Shown here piece by piece: positions 11,285-21,740 of a DNA stretch of 64,000 nucleotides. The notes beneath the pieces are model-generated. The model worked only from the letters and a program-made list of their open reading frames with translations. It ran no database searches and was not told the origin of the DNA. Origin of the DNA: Cinnamomum chago (taxonomy: Eukaryota; Streptophyta; Magnoliopsida; Laurales; Lauraceae); assembly GCA_038049695.1 (NCBI GenBank), contig CP142456.1, positions 23,222,501-23,286,500 on the forward strand, given 5' to 3'. Numbering within the stretch: position 1 is the stretch's first letter; every line of letters begins with the position of its first letter. Both the position numbers and the translations under genes were made by a program.

Positions 11285-13051
11285 ATGTCTGAGCAAGGGA
11301 CAAGTTACTTGAATGCAGGTTAGAAGGAATTCATTTCATCACTATTTATACAGTTTCGTACTCAAGTTTTAAATGGTATTAATTTTATTTAACATTCATT
11401 TTCCGTTTCAGAAGCTTCCGTACCGCCAAAACAAAGAATGGTGATTACCTTAAATGCTCATGGCCTACCAGTGGGTGAAAATTCAACCAAGTTGTCATCT
11501 AGATGTGGACACTTGGTTCGCACCATTGTCCCTATCTCATACAAGGATTGGCGTGCAGTGCCAAATGAAAAAAAAGATGAACTTTGGAAGCTCCTCCTAG
11601 TATGAAGTTCTTAGCCTGTATATCTTTGAAATGGCTTGATATTTAACTTGTTCTCTATTTAGTTGTTGAGCCTAAACAACCTCTTTTTTTTTTAAAGGAA
11701 GATTTTGATGTTTCTCAATCATACAAAGACAAATGCCTTAGAAGCATGGCTGAAAGTATGAGGAAATACAAGACCAAATTGAGGATGCAATACCTTGATC
11801 CCCACAAAACTCAAGAAGAAAAACTGAACAATCGTCCTCCAGGAGTTAGGCCTGAAGATTGGGAGGCATTCATTAAACATAATGCGGATCCAAAAACTAT
11901 AGAACAACGTCAAAAAAATTAGGAGATGAGGAAGAAAATGAAAATTTATCATACGAGTGGCAGGCATGGCCACGCGAGACTAGCGGAGAAGATGGTAAGT
12001 ATTGGCATTTTTATGTAACATGAAAAATTGATTATTTTATTCCACAAAAGCTAATAACGTGTAGTTCTTGCAAATATAGAAGCGCCAAAGAAATGAAGAT
12101 GCCCCCCCCGATTACTAGGGCTGAAGTGTGGATCGAAGCACATAAAAGAAAGGATGGTTCTATACCCATTGATGTCTCTTCACACATGGTGAGTTCATCA
12201 TCTTACAGTTTAGTCGTTGAACTCACAGTTTAGTCGTTGGGATAGAAAAAAAGCATACCACGTTTACTTATGTGATGAGTATTTAATTTGACAGGAAAGA
12301 GTACAAGACTTACTTTGCAGCCAAGAAGTTGATTCCCAAGACATCCGAAACGATCCTTTGACTAAAGTATTTGGCATTGATAAGAGGGGGCGTGTTCGGG
12401 GTGTTGGGAACATTGTATCAAGATCCCAAATTATATCATCCTTGCCAGCTCTAGAAAAATTAGCAATGAAGGATAAGGAAGTAGCCGAGCAGTCGTCAAT
12501 GGTTAAAAATTTGGAGTCCCAAGTAGACTGCATGAGGGCAGAACAAAAAGAACTAAAGGAAGAATTTAAGGGTCTTAAACAGTTGATTGAGGTATTAATG
12601 CTTTGTTGGATTTTTTTAATTTATATAAGGTTTCATAGTATCAGATTTTTTCTACATTTACTTAATTAATAACACATGCATTGGAATATTATTGTAGCAT
12701 AGCATGACTTCAGAATCACAAGCAAGTGCAACACTTCCACATAAGAACAAAGAGTCAGTTGTGGTTTCCAACGCCATAGGGAACGATCAATCTCCATTGA
12801 CATTGCGGCCATGCAAAATGATGTCTTGGCAGCAAGAGGTGGTCGCTCTTGGCAGAGCTTATATTGAGAATGGGCCCCAACGGATTCACTCAAAATCTCT
12901 TCCAGCAGGTTACTATAAGGTTTCTATTGACGTCATTGAAAAATCAGATGTCGAATTGCCTTATCCAGATGGATTTCATTCGACTTTAGGCGAGGTTGGG
13001 AATGGATCTTTTGTAGCATGGCCTGAGGTCTTTACCATATTCACGGATTAG
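11285..13051 (+). pseudogene. TnpA-like second CACTA gene, six exons, one stop and one frameshift
   Basis: Proposed exons are 11285-11318, 11412-11599, 11698-11994, 12080-12188, 12295-12591 and 12698-13051. The phases agree at every junction if one C is removed from the C8 run at 12102-12109. The protein, about 425 residues, has the plant Ptta/En/Spm (Transposase_24) layout: a basic N-terminal part, the segment with RPEDWEAFIKH, the HTSGRHGHAR and ITRAEVWIEAHKRKDGS motifs, GRVRGVG, a heptad-like coiled coil (about residues 270-305), and a C-terminal domain ending in VGNGSFVAWPEVF. Proteins of this type bind subterminal repeats and help the TNP2 transposase. An in-frame TAG at 11920-11922 and the C-run shift break it. 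It lies 260 bp downstream of the transposase gene on the same strand, the usual En/Spm pairing. Confidence 0.8.
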
Positions 13052-13528
13052 GCTGATCTAACTAATCTCTTAGATCTTTTTGTAAATCCAGTTGATAACA
13101 AGTTCAATGTGTTGGATTAGGTTTATCTTAGAAACTCATTTTGCTACTTTTGTTTATGCTACTTTTGTCTTGGAACATTGAAATGGTGAATGGATGTACA
13201 GTTACACACAATTGGAATCGGCCCAACATGATTTATTCCATGTTACTTATACTTGTCTTCAGATTTACGATTTAGAGTTATATATACTTGTCTTCAGATT
13301 TAAGGTTTACTTACACATGGCCTGTTACTTATACTTGGAATGGGCACGACATGCTACTTTTCCTTTTTTCTTTTGTTTAAATTCTCTGCTCTTGCAACGA
13401 AAAAAAAAAGAAAAAAAGAAAAATCAGAGAGAGTGAGTGAAACTAAAGTGCATTGCAATTTTTGACATCTGTAGTTTGGTATGTATTTGTTACAAAGACA
13501 ATCTGCCAATGCATTCTATGTTTCCATG

Positions 13529-13530
<2 letters not shown>

Positions 13531-13564
<34 letters not shown>
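13531..13564 (+). repeat. (CT)n microsatellite
   Basis: An uninterrupted CT dinucleotide run of about 17 units inside CACTA element C. Confidence 0.95.
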
Positions 13565-13565
<1 letters not shown>

Positions 13566-14822
13566 ATGTCTCGCAGGTGTCCATCAGAAACTGGAAAATT
13601 GCTACTTCATCTGTTGATTTCCTGGTATGTGTAGCAGTTATCATTTCTACTATTTGTCTTCCGTCTTTTCTTCCAAAGTGTTATTTACTGCACCTGGACT
13701 CTGCCATGTGCAGTCGGCAGTGTTTAAAGGAACAACATCAAACAGGATACCAGGTCTCTCTCCCTCTCTGTTTTTTTTTTTTTTTTAAACCTGACCTGGA
13801 ACTTTTAAAGGTGCATATTTTGTCAAAAAAACTAATCCTCCCGGCTTTGTAAGTGACATTCAATTGGCCTGAAGAAGTTCCAAAAAATGTTCCTCCTAGG
13901 ACTATTAGATATTGAAGAACAGCTAATGAAATGGCTCAACAGGGACCCTTGAAATTGCATCTCCACCTTATTTATATTCTTTACATCTCCACCTTATTGA
14001 GTTTACCATCTGATTCTAACTGTGACCTTAACTATGTTCTTTATGCTATAGTGCTGCCACAACTCATGTTGGGGGAACTGATGGCGTTATCCAGCATGGT
14101 GCTGAAGTCAGTTCATCTACACCTTGTTCTGTTGGAGAGGCTTTGCCCTGATCTGTGCTTGGGTCTTAGCTTGGTTGCAAATCCAGTTTCTCTCCTCTTC
14201 TGTGGAGTGTCTTTTTTCTGCTGCTAGAAGCTTTCTTTTCTGTTTAAGCTGCAGGTGGCTATGTTCGGCCAAGGTATTTTTTGCTCTCTTTTGATGCTAT
14301 GCTATGCAGTGTAGTGTTTTCCTTTTTTCTGTATGCTTCCCCTGTTACGGGCTTATTCTTGTAATTTTTTGGTTCTGTTTTGCAGTGGATCACATAATTG
14401 CAACTTCTGTGTGTGTTTGTCTCTTTTCCACAAGCCATAATTTTCACTCAGTTGATAAGATTCTTCAACATCTTTTTTGCCTGTCCATACCGCTCTTTCA
14501 CTCTTTCTCCAAGTTATCAAAGCCCTTTGGTGTCAGTGCATAAACCCTAACATTGAAGGGGGAAGTTACCCAGAACTTGAATTCAGCGAAAAGAAGTTTA
14601 ATATAAAAGAAAGAGAAAGGCATAAACAGCATTCCAAAGATCACAGCCAAACAGAAAACAAAAACCAAGAGAAATTCGTTTCGAAGCAATATGACATTCG
14701 ATCTTTCCTTGAAGCAGAGGGAGAGAGAGAGCAGATCAATGGGAAAGCAAAGCATTTCGAGAGATGAAAAAGTAGAAACTGAAATCTGCGAAAGAAATCA
14801 AACAAACTGGTTCTGCAACAAG

Positions 14823-15010
14823 GATGCCCACCCAAATCTGACGAGGAGAGCAAACGAGACTTGTCTTTCTTTTCCGGCAATGTGATTATCTCTGTTCTGC
14901 ACAAAGATACCCGCCCAAATCTGACGAGGACAGCAACAGAAACTCGCCCTTCTTCTCCGGCGAGGCGATTCTCTCTGTTCTACGATAAGGATTTGCCCAC
15001 TAGTGACGAG
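14823..15010 (+). repeat. 83-bp imperfect tandem duplication
   Basis: GATGCCCACCCAAATCTGACGAGGA at 14823 recurs as GATACCCGCCCAAATCTGACGAGGA at 14906, and a decayed third start is near 14989, giving a period of 83. The unit also contains a shared CTCTGTTCT block. It is not coding as far as I can tell. Confidence 0.7.
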
Positions 15011-15362
15011 AGATCTCCGGACATCTCAGTGTATATTGACTGCTTGTTCTTTTTCACTGATCTTTAAAACGCCCCGCTCTTCACCCAAACCAAACTAGAT
15101 CAGATCTGCAACAGCCAGTGGCCCACGTGGGAGAGGATCGGCTCCAGAGGGGGAGTCCAGATAGGTTCTGGGAAGGTTCTGCGCACGAGGAGATGGCGAC
15201 GACGGAGAGAGCGGCGTGAAAGGGATGATGGGCTGCTAGATTGGCGGAGACTCTGCGCAGGGAGGCGATGAGGGCGATAGGCCGTGAGGGGAAAGGGAGA
15301 ACAAGAGAGACTGAGAGAGGGTCGCCTCGGGTGGGGATGGGCCAACAGAGGGAGAAATGCGA

Positions 15363-15495
15363 GAGTTTAGCCGTGAGAGACCGAGAGCGAGGGAAAAAGG
15401 GATTTTGGTGGAGGGTTTTCGGCGGCGGGAGAAAAGCTAGAGTTTAGCCGTGAGAGACCGAGAGCGAGGGAAAAAGGGATTTTGGTGGAGGGATT
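15363..15495 (+). repeat. 77-bp tandem duplication in a GA-rich stretch
   Basis: GAGTTTAGCCGTGAGAGACC and the following GAGGGAAAAAGGGATTTTGG occur at 15363 and again at 15440, nearly identical, so the duplication is recent relative to its surroundings. Confidence 0.8.
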
Positions 15496-15524
15496 TTGGT
15501 CGCGGTAAAGGGAAAAAAAAGGAA

Positions 15525-15710
15525 GGTATCAGCGACCGATTTCTGCGACCGAATGCGGTCGCTGATGCCATTGCGGGAACTGTGAATTAGCGACGGGTGC
15601 GACGGGATTTATTTTTCGGTCGCTAATAGCGGTCGCTATTATCCGCAATAGCTACCAAAAATTGCGGTTGCTGAAACATTTGGTCGCTGTTGGGCCTTTT
15701 TCTTGTAGTG
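15525..15710. repeat. Foreign CACTA-like 3' end, block i (GCGACCG motifs)
   Basis: Short dyads built from GCGACCG/CGGTCGC recur (CAGCGACCG, TGCGACCG, CGGTCGCTGA, TCGGTCGCTAATAGCGGTCGC). The block ends at TTTTTCTTGTAGTG (TGTAGTG at 15704-15710), the signature of a CACTA 3' terminus. The motif differs from element C's own GGAACGGTT array, so this is the end of another element. No matching CACTACAAG start is visible in the window. Confidence 0.6.
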
Positions 15711-15989
15711 AGAATCGTTCCCGTTGGAGATACGGGAGCCGGTGAAGCAGAATGAGGAGGGGCAGAGGCGTCGTCGACGGGGCGTGAGCAACCAACAAAT
15801 CGTCGTGGGAGTCGACCTTTTCCAAAAATGACTCGCAAATGGAGGGGCGTCGTGAGGGCTTCCAAGGAATGGCATGAGGGAAGGGGTAGTGCAGAACTAG
15901 CGCGAGGAGAAAAGGGATCAAGAATGGGAATGCTTTCTTGAGTTTCTTCTTTTTTTCAGAAAATAGGGTTTAAGATCGAGACTGGGCCA

Positions 15990-16290
15990 ATTGAAGGGGA
16001 AATTTGCCTTGAACTTTGCCCGCGAGAAATATAAAAGGCGAGAAAACCTTGACTTTTGCCGGTGAAAAAGGGAAAAGGCCGAAATAATTTTCACGTTTGT
16101 CGGTGAAAAAGATAAATCATCGAGAAAAATCTAATATTTATCGGCGAAAATATATTACCAGGAAAACCTTATCTTTTTCCGGCGAAAGAAGCTTTTTCGC
16201 TGGTAAAAGTTATACTTTCTCCAGCGTTTAATGATTACGCCGGGAAAAAAACGCCGGTAAAAGAACACCTTTTAGCAAAAAAAAACACCT
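15990..16290. repeat. Subterminal-like block ii (CCGGTGAAAA/CCGGCGAAA motifs)
   Basis: The motif family TGCCGGTGAAAAAG, TCGGCGAAAA, CCGGCGAAAG and GCCGGTAAAAG occurs about ten times in both orientations in an AT-rich background. This resembles the transposase-binding arrays near CACTA ends but no terminus is attached. A third element or a composite array are both possible. Confidence 0.45.
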
Positions 16291-16329
16291 TTTACCCTAT
16301 AAAATACTTAATTTTTTTTGTAACACTAT

Positions 16330-16949
16330 AAAATAATGTCGCCTAATAAAACTATTATCTACGACGCATTTAAATCCACGTTGCAAAAAAACTCATTATC
16401 TGCGACGTAGCAGGTATACTGTCATAACTAAATATTATTTGTGACGTATAAATTGCGTCCCAAATAAATAGTTATTTTTTTAGCTTAAATTTTTTGTGAC
16501 ACCATATGATGGAGGTCGCTAATAATAATTATTTGCAACCAAAAAACATCAGTGTCGCGAATAAGATATTATGTGCGACGCAAAAAAGAAACTGTTGCAA
16601 AAACCCTTAACTTTTTACTATATAGGTCAGACTAAAAGTTATTTGCGACGCGGGGATTGCGTCGCTAATAGAGGCACTTATTTACGACAGATGATTGTGT
16701 CGCAAATGTGTATCTAGCGTGGCGAATAATTTTACCGCCATTTGGCGCCAATGATTTTGTGACGCATTTTTTTGCAACGCACTATATTCATTGCTGAAAG
16801 TATCTATTTGCGACGCATGGAGTCGTGTGTCGCAAATACTTAACTTGTTGCGACGGGTCTAATTTTATGTTGCAAAAAAATTATTTTTTGCGACGCTTTG
16901 GGTTGCGTCGCAAATATTTTCGTCGCTAAAAATCCGATTTGTTGTAGTG
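16330..16949. repeat. Foreign CACTA-like 3' end, block iii (TTTGCGACGC motifs)
   Basis: At least a dozen TTTGCGACGC/GCGTCGCAAA dyads occur, some as close inverted pairs forming hairpins (near 16642, 16680, 16807 and 16888). The block ends at GATTTGTTGTAGTG (TGTAGTG 16943-16949). Neither block i nor element C shares this motif. A matching left end is not seen. Confidence 0.6.
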
Positions 16950-18160
16950 TTTCTTTAATACAAATTTTGCCATTCAGCAAAAAAAAAACTAGAGCAGTGT
17001 GCAATTCTTACTGAAACCATGAGCCATAGATAAGACACAAGTCCTTCAATTGATAAAAGCAACCTTTATTTATATATTTTTATTATTTCTGATTGAAAAG
17101 TGGCCTTTAATTTATTAAAACCAAATTTAATAACTGGGAGACATCTAAATTCCCAATTGGAATTGGATCATACCCAAAGTTTACTTTTAAGCTTTCATTC
17201 ACTCACCATGGTTATGTACAAATTGGTAGGGAGGAAAATCCAAGACGAAGTTTCCTGTTTTGTTTCATTTCCAGTTGATGAAATGCTCTCTAGTAAAAAC
17301 AGAAAGCATGTAAAAGATAAATTAAAAAAAAAAGGGGAAGAGTGAATGGGATGAAATCAAGCATATTAAAGACTTAGAGTGCAAGTTCAGTGGATATGAG
17401 AAAAAAGATGAGTTGATTAAACTTGAAAATAGATATGTGATAAACTTGGACACCTAGTAGCAGACTAGCAGCTATTGAACAAAATAGAGTTTGACTTTAA
17501 TATAGCAAATATGATCAACATATGTGGCCAAAAAGGATACAATCTAGTTTGAGTGCTATGATATCATCGCGTTCCCAGAGGAGAAATTTTAAAGTTGCAG
17601 TTAGAGCTGGCTTTGTTCTCTGAAGCTAAATATTGTGCAACAAAGAAGGAAGAAGAGAAAATAATGGTGGCTGAAATGTGTATACTAAGATGAAACTACT
17701 ATTTTTGACTAAAAAAGATAGCTCAATATTAATTTTTTGAAAATGAAACTACAAATTAACAAAAATCTGAAACGACTGCCTCAATTTGTAAAATAGGTGC
17801 CCCAATCTGCACTAATCATAGTGAGCCCCATCACTATAACTAAAAGCCTTAAATAACTTTTAAAGAATACCCACAATCACCCTTAATAACTGCATAATCT
17901 GATTTTTTTTTATTTCTGAACACTACAACTATTTTTTTTTTTTTCGTGGTGAATCATTCAATGAAACTTTCTTAACATGTTACCCTGTTGTGTTGTCCCC
18001 GGTTAAATGTAACAAAATCATGCAATGCAACAAACAAAAGATACCTTGTAGTGTGTCAATAGGCTGTTCCATAATGGTTGTTTGCTTAAGACCTTAGGAT
18101 TCCCCAAAATAACAATACCATGGCGGTTTTCCATTGATATGGTTTTGCTTAATATGTCAG
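16950..18160. other. CACTA C internal AT-rich region, no gene recognised
   Basis: Only short frames occur. Near 17360-17640 a passage rich in Lys/Glu codons could be a decayed exon but has no recognisable motif. The end of the stretch is plausibly intron belonging to the NOT1-like fragment, because an acceptor AG stands at 18159-18160. Confidence 0.4.
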
Positions 18161-18656
18161 GCACTGCAATCTATCAATAGAGACATATCTTCATCTCTTG
18201 ATTATAGAAAGAAGCCTAGAGATGGAGTTAGTTATGCTTCTGCATTTTATGATGCAGGTACTTTTGCAAAAATCCCCTTTGCTGGCATACCAGAGGCACT
18301 TCGCCCCAAACCTGGTCGCTTGTCCAATACCCAACAGCGAGTTTATGAGGTAGCACATATTCTATCTATCTGGATGATATAAAAGTTACTTCTGATTTCA
18401 ATTGTCTTAGCTTATGTCAGTTTACTTTATATTCTACTTTCTTGTATATTAGGATTTTGTTAGGTTTCCATGGCAAAATCAGTCAACCCAGAGTTCAAAT
18501 GTTGTTACTGCTGGTCTTCCTGGTTCATCTGGTGGTTCTGCCAGCTCTGGCCTCTCTCGTGTTTATGGTTCAAGTTCTGGAAAGCCAAACTCTAGCATCT
18601 ACTCAACTGCACAAATGATTCCAGGGTTCAGTACTGTCCCCCAGTCATTGGATTGA
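18161..18656 (+). pseudogene. Captured fragment of a NOT1-like (CCR4-NOT scaffold) gene
   Basis: Two exon-like blocks, 18161-18349 and 18453-18656, have proper AG and GT borders and keep one frame across the intron. The first reads RKKPRDGVSYASAFYDAG, then IPEALRPKPGRLSNTQQRVY. The second opens DFVRFPWQNQSTQSSN and becomes Ser/Gly-rich. The match I recall is the RPKPGRLS..QQRVYEDFVR segment of plant CNOT1/NOT1, the scaffold of the CCR4-NOT mRNA deadenylase. The intron is kept, so genomic DNA rather than mRNA was captured. The second block ends in TGA at 18654-18656. The fragment covers only about 130 residues of a protein of more than 2000, so it cannot be a working NOT1. Assignment is from motif memory. 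Confidence 0.65.
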
Positions 18657-18992
18657 TCTATTCTTTTGCATTGTTCATCTGTGCTTATTTAAGAAGTTAA
18701 AGCATTTTTAGAACTTAAAATTTCTTTACTAATAGTATAATTCTTTTTAGGCCAGTCCCTGAGAAAAGCTATCAGTAGCAGTGGTTATTATTGTATTGTA
18801 TTGTATTTAGCAGGCATCCAATTATATTGCTGTATAGAGAAAAAATCAAATAGTAACTGTTGCACCATCTTTTCTTTTTTGTTGCAAGTCATAAAAAAAA
18901 TGATTTTTTTTCCATGGGAAACTGTTGCACCAAACAAATAAAAATGGTTTTCATCTTTTTTGTGTTCAGGATCTTTCATTTTCAGGTCATTG

Positions 18993-19399
18993 ATGTCTAA
19001 TCTTTCGGGCCTCAGCACTGCTGTGGGTGCAAATCCAAATCCAAACAAGTCCGTCGAGGTAAAATTTTACTTCTACCTCTAAATTTTCATGGAACAGATG
19101 CTTACACAATATGTTGTGAATTTGATTGAATCAAGCTTCTCATCACAGGTGACTCAGCCGCCAACTGATTCTGTTTCCAAACTTTGCTTCAGTCCTAGAG
19201 GCAATTTCCTTGTGGCTACTTCCTGGGATAATCAGGTCTTTACTCCCATTCTCTTCTTCTTGGTCATCTATGGATCTATTTTTATCTGTTGGCTGAAATT
19301 ATCCCTTTCTATTGTGTAAATAAATGAAAGGTGAGATGTTGGGAGATACTCCAGACAGGAAGCAGTGTACCAAAAGCAGTGATATCCCATGACCAACCA
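18993..19399 (+). pseudogene. Captured 5' fragment of a RAE1-like mRNA-export gene
   Basis: Three exon-like blocks, 18993-19058, 19149-19235 and 19331-19399, are each a whole number of codons with GT-AG borders. They join to an open frame of 74 codons that begins with ATG. Readable motifs are ANPNPNKSVE, FSPRGNFLVATSWDNQ and VRCWEILQTG followed by ISHDQP. This is the N-terminus and first WD40 blade of plant RAE1, a nuclear-pore protein that works in mRNA export with NUP98. A GTATGA donor at 19400 is present but the next RAE1 exon is not, so about four fifths of the protein is missing. It lies on the same strand 336 bp after the NOT1-like piece, which allows a chimeric transcript. Confidence 0.75.
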
Positions 19400-19509
19400 G
19401 TATGAAATAATGAATGAATTTTGTGACTTTTTTTTTGTATAATGTTGTGGACAGTGAATGAACAGTTTGGGCTAAATTGTCTTTAGGTTTTGTATAAAGA
19501 TTTATGTGA

Positions 19510-20000
19510 TTTATGTGGACTGTGCAGGGTGGTGCAGCAGGTGGGCTGTGCAGGTGGGTGTGTGCAGGGTGGTGCAGCAGGTGGGTGCGTGCAAGGAAGG
19601 TGTGCAAGGGGATGTGGTGGGGAGATGAAGAGCAGGTGGGGTTCAGGGGGCTGGGACAGTGGGTATGCAAGCCGGGTGGTGATGGCAGTGCAGTGGGTGG
19701 TTGTGAGGGAGAGGAAGAAAGGACGAGAAAGAGAAGGGAAAGAAAAGAATGGAGAAGGAGATGGTGATGGTGTCGGCATGTAGTGGAGGTGCAGCGGGTA
19801 CAGGTGGCAGGGGGAGGAAGAAAGGAAGGAGAGAAGTGGGGGAAGGAAGAGAAGAAAAGGGAAGGGAGAGGGACGTGCACAGGCATGGGTGCAGGGGAGA
19901 AGGAGAGAAGAGAGGGGGGAAAGAAATAAAGAAGAGGAGGCAGTGGGTGTGCAAGTGAGTGTGTGCAGGGTGGTGCAGCTAGTGGGTGTGTGCAGGTGGT
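19510..20000 (+). repeat. Purine-rich minisatellite with strong strand asymmetry
   Basis: The plus strand is nearly all G/A with GTGCAGGGTGGTGCAGCAGGTGG-like repeats at both edges and AGGAAGGGAGAAG-like tracts in the middle. Long frames on either strand are low-complexity (Pro/Ser/His or Gly/Arg/Lys) and are not genes. Confidence 0.75.
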
Positions 20001-20269
20001 GGAAGAGGAGGAATTAAACCTTTTCCAAAAGTTCTGGGTTGATTTTGAGTTATATGTGTTATGTATTTCTAAATATTGTAAATTGCACATTTAAATTCAA
20101 GTTAGTACATTGATTTTTTAAATAAAGTAACAGATGACGTGTGATATTAATGTGCAGGTGTGAATGCTACCATTTATGGTTTTTTTTGTGATTTAAAAAA
20201 AATGAATTTAATGGCAACTACAAAAAATTACGGTGAAATTATTTAAAAAATGATAATAATAATTAAATT

Positions 20270-20752
20270 AGGGATGGTTCCAAATTGTCATTTAGCATAG
20301 TAAAAACTGATCCAATATCAAAAATTAGAATTTGGAATGATTTTAGAAATTTTGAAAGTGTTTAAAAGCGTTCCAAAATAGACTAACTAATTGGGACACT
20401 TAAAATTGGAACGGTTCTACAAAATCTGAAAGTGTTTATAACTTTATCAAAATTCTAAATTTGGAACGGTTTTGGAAAATATAAGTGTTTAGGACCGTTC
20501 CAAAAAGGACTACAACCATTCCAAATTTTTGTATTTGGAACGGTAAAGGGTCATTTGGCAGTGTTAAGAACCGTCTCAACATTCAACATTTGGAACGGTT
20601 CTAAGAATATTGGAACGGTTTTCAACATTTCCTAAAGTTTGAATTTGGCGCGGTTTAGAGCCGTTCCAATGGTTTAGGAACATGGCGATTAGCAGCGGAT
20701 TTGGACCGTTCCTATTTCTCATAGGAACGGTTTTGAACACTTCCTGTTCGCT
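20270..20752. repeat. Right subterminal repeat array of CACTA element C
   Basis: About ten copies of GGAACGGTT/AACCGTTCC and close variants occur in both orientations in 480 bp next to the terminal repeat. Arrays like this are the binding sites of TnpA-type proteins in En/Spm elements. The left end has only a short counterpart. Confidence 0.8.
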
Positions 20753-20767
20753 GTTTTTGGTGTAGTG
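20753..20767. repeat. Right terminal inverted repeat of CACTA element C
   Basis: GTTTTTGGTGTAGTG is the exact reverse complement of 4380-4394 and is followed by the target duplication GCA (20768-20770). Confidence 0.95.
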
Positions 20768-21740
20768 GCAATGGGTATTTGTTCTTGATGGTCACTTGAT
20801 TCAATCTTTTGTAATCTATACACATTCTCATCGAACCATCCTTCTTCTTAACAAACAAGACTGGAGCTCCCCATGGTGAAACACTCGGTCTCACAAAACC
20901 TTTGTCCAATAACTCTTGCAACTGAGTCTTCAACTCTCGCAACTCTGCTGGGGCCATTCTATATGGTGCAATAGATATCGGAGCGGTCCCTGGTAGCAAC
21001 TCAATGGTGAAATCAATCTCTCTCATGGGTGGCAAACCTGGAATCTCCTCCGGAAAAACATCCGGGAATTCCCAAACAATTGGGATCTCCTCCACCCTTT
21101 GGGACCGTTTATCCTCCGCGATAAACGCAAAATAAGCTTCACAACCACTTCTCAAAAGTCTGTCAGCCTTCAACGCTGAAACAAACCCTGCACGAGGATT
21201 CCTCCTCTCACCTTGAAACGACACTCCTGCTGGTGTCTCAACCAACTTGAAAGTGAGGGTCTTATGGAAACAATCCATTGTGGCATGGTACCCTGCCAGC
21301 CAATCCATCCCTAGGATGACATCATAATCAAACATCTCCAAAGAAATGAGATCTGCGGTTAAAACCACTTCTCCTATCTGGACTGTGCAACTAGGGTAAA
21401 AGGTTCTACAAATAACTTGTTTACCTACTGGGGTTGCCACAGTCAAAATGAACTCAAGTTCTCTAGCATGCATATCAATCAACTTAGAAAATTTATGGGA
21501 CACGAAAGAATGTGTAGAGCCAGGGTAAAACAAAATCATAGCTTTAATCCCACAAACAAGAAGTGTACCTTCCACTACATTTCCCGCTGCCTCTGCATCA
21601 ACTCTATTGACCCCGTAGATTTGTCCTCGAAGCTGTGGCCTGTTCTGAGCTTGTTGTGGCCTGCCATGTGGTGCATTCCTGTTCTGCTGCGGTGCACGCT
21701 GATGTCCCTGCTGCTGACGGGCTTGCTGCTGTGGCTGCTG
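20768..21740 (-). pseudogene. Element B protease and N-terminal reverse transcriptase
   Basis: This continues the gag frame after the stop codon at 21741-21743. The protease active site reads [11 protein letters not shown] where element A has [11 protein letters not shown]: the catalytic Asp is Tyr, so the enzyme should be dead. [11 protein letters not shown] is the second conserved protease block. RT begins with [24 protein letters not shown] and [12 protein letters not shown], then is cut by CACTA element C; the rest of RT is at 3983-4379. B is free of the 2-bp deletion that element A has just before its RT. Confidence 0.9.

Larger units (their letters stand above)
13052..15524. other. CACTA C internal region without a recognised gene
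   Basis: No protein family is recognised. Around 14054-14150 an acceptor-like TATAG is followed by a frame reading AATTHVGGTDGVIQHGAEV, which looks exon-like and could be another captured host fragment, but I cannot name the source. Simple repeats and two short tandem duplications are listed separately. From about 15170 to 15500 the sequence is GA-rich on the plus strand. Confidence 0.4.
4380..20767 (+). mobile_element. CACTA (En/Spm) DNA transposon C, 16.4 kb, with two transposition genes and captured host sequence
   Basis: The ends are CACTACACCAAAAAC and its reverse complement (15 bp identical), and the 3-bp target duplication GCA flanks both sides (4377-4379 and 20768-20770). Removing the element and one GCA restores the reading frame of element B's reverse transcriptase. 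Inside, in order: a TNP2-type transposase gene, a TnpA-like gene, a long non-coding stretch with foreign CACTA-type subterminal blocks, NOT1-like and RAE1-like fragments, a purine-rich minisatellite and a 3' subterminal array of GGAACGGTT motifs. Both transposition genes carry frame defects, so autonomy is doubtful unless some of these are sequence errors. Confidence 0.95.

Noticed and set aside
15704..15710. A complete nested CACTA transposon ending at TGTAGTG (and another at 16943-16949)
   Set aside because: No partner CACTACAAG or CACTACAAC terminus with a matching 3-bp duplication was found; recorded only as terminal blocks.
17921..17927. CACTACA as a left end for block iii
   Set aside because: It lies to the right of the supposed 3' end, has the wrong orientation relative to the array and is followed by poly(T).
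19299..20090. Minus-strand frame of 263 codons rich in Pro, Ser and His
   Set aside because: It is the complement of a purine-rich minisatellite, without any domain or splice context.
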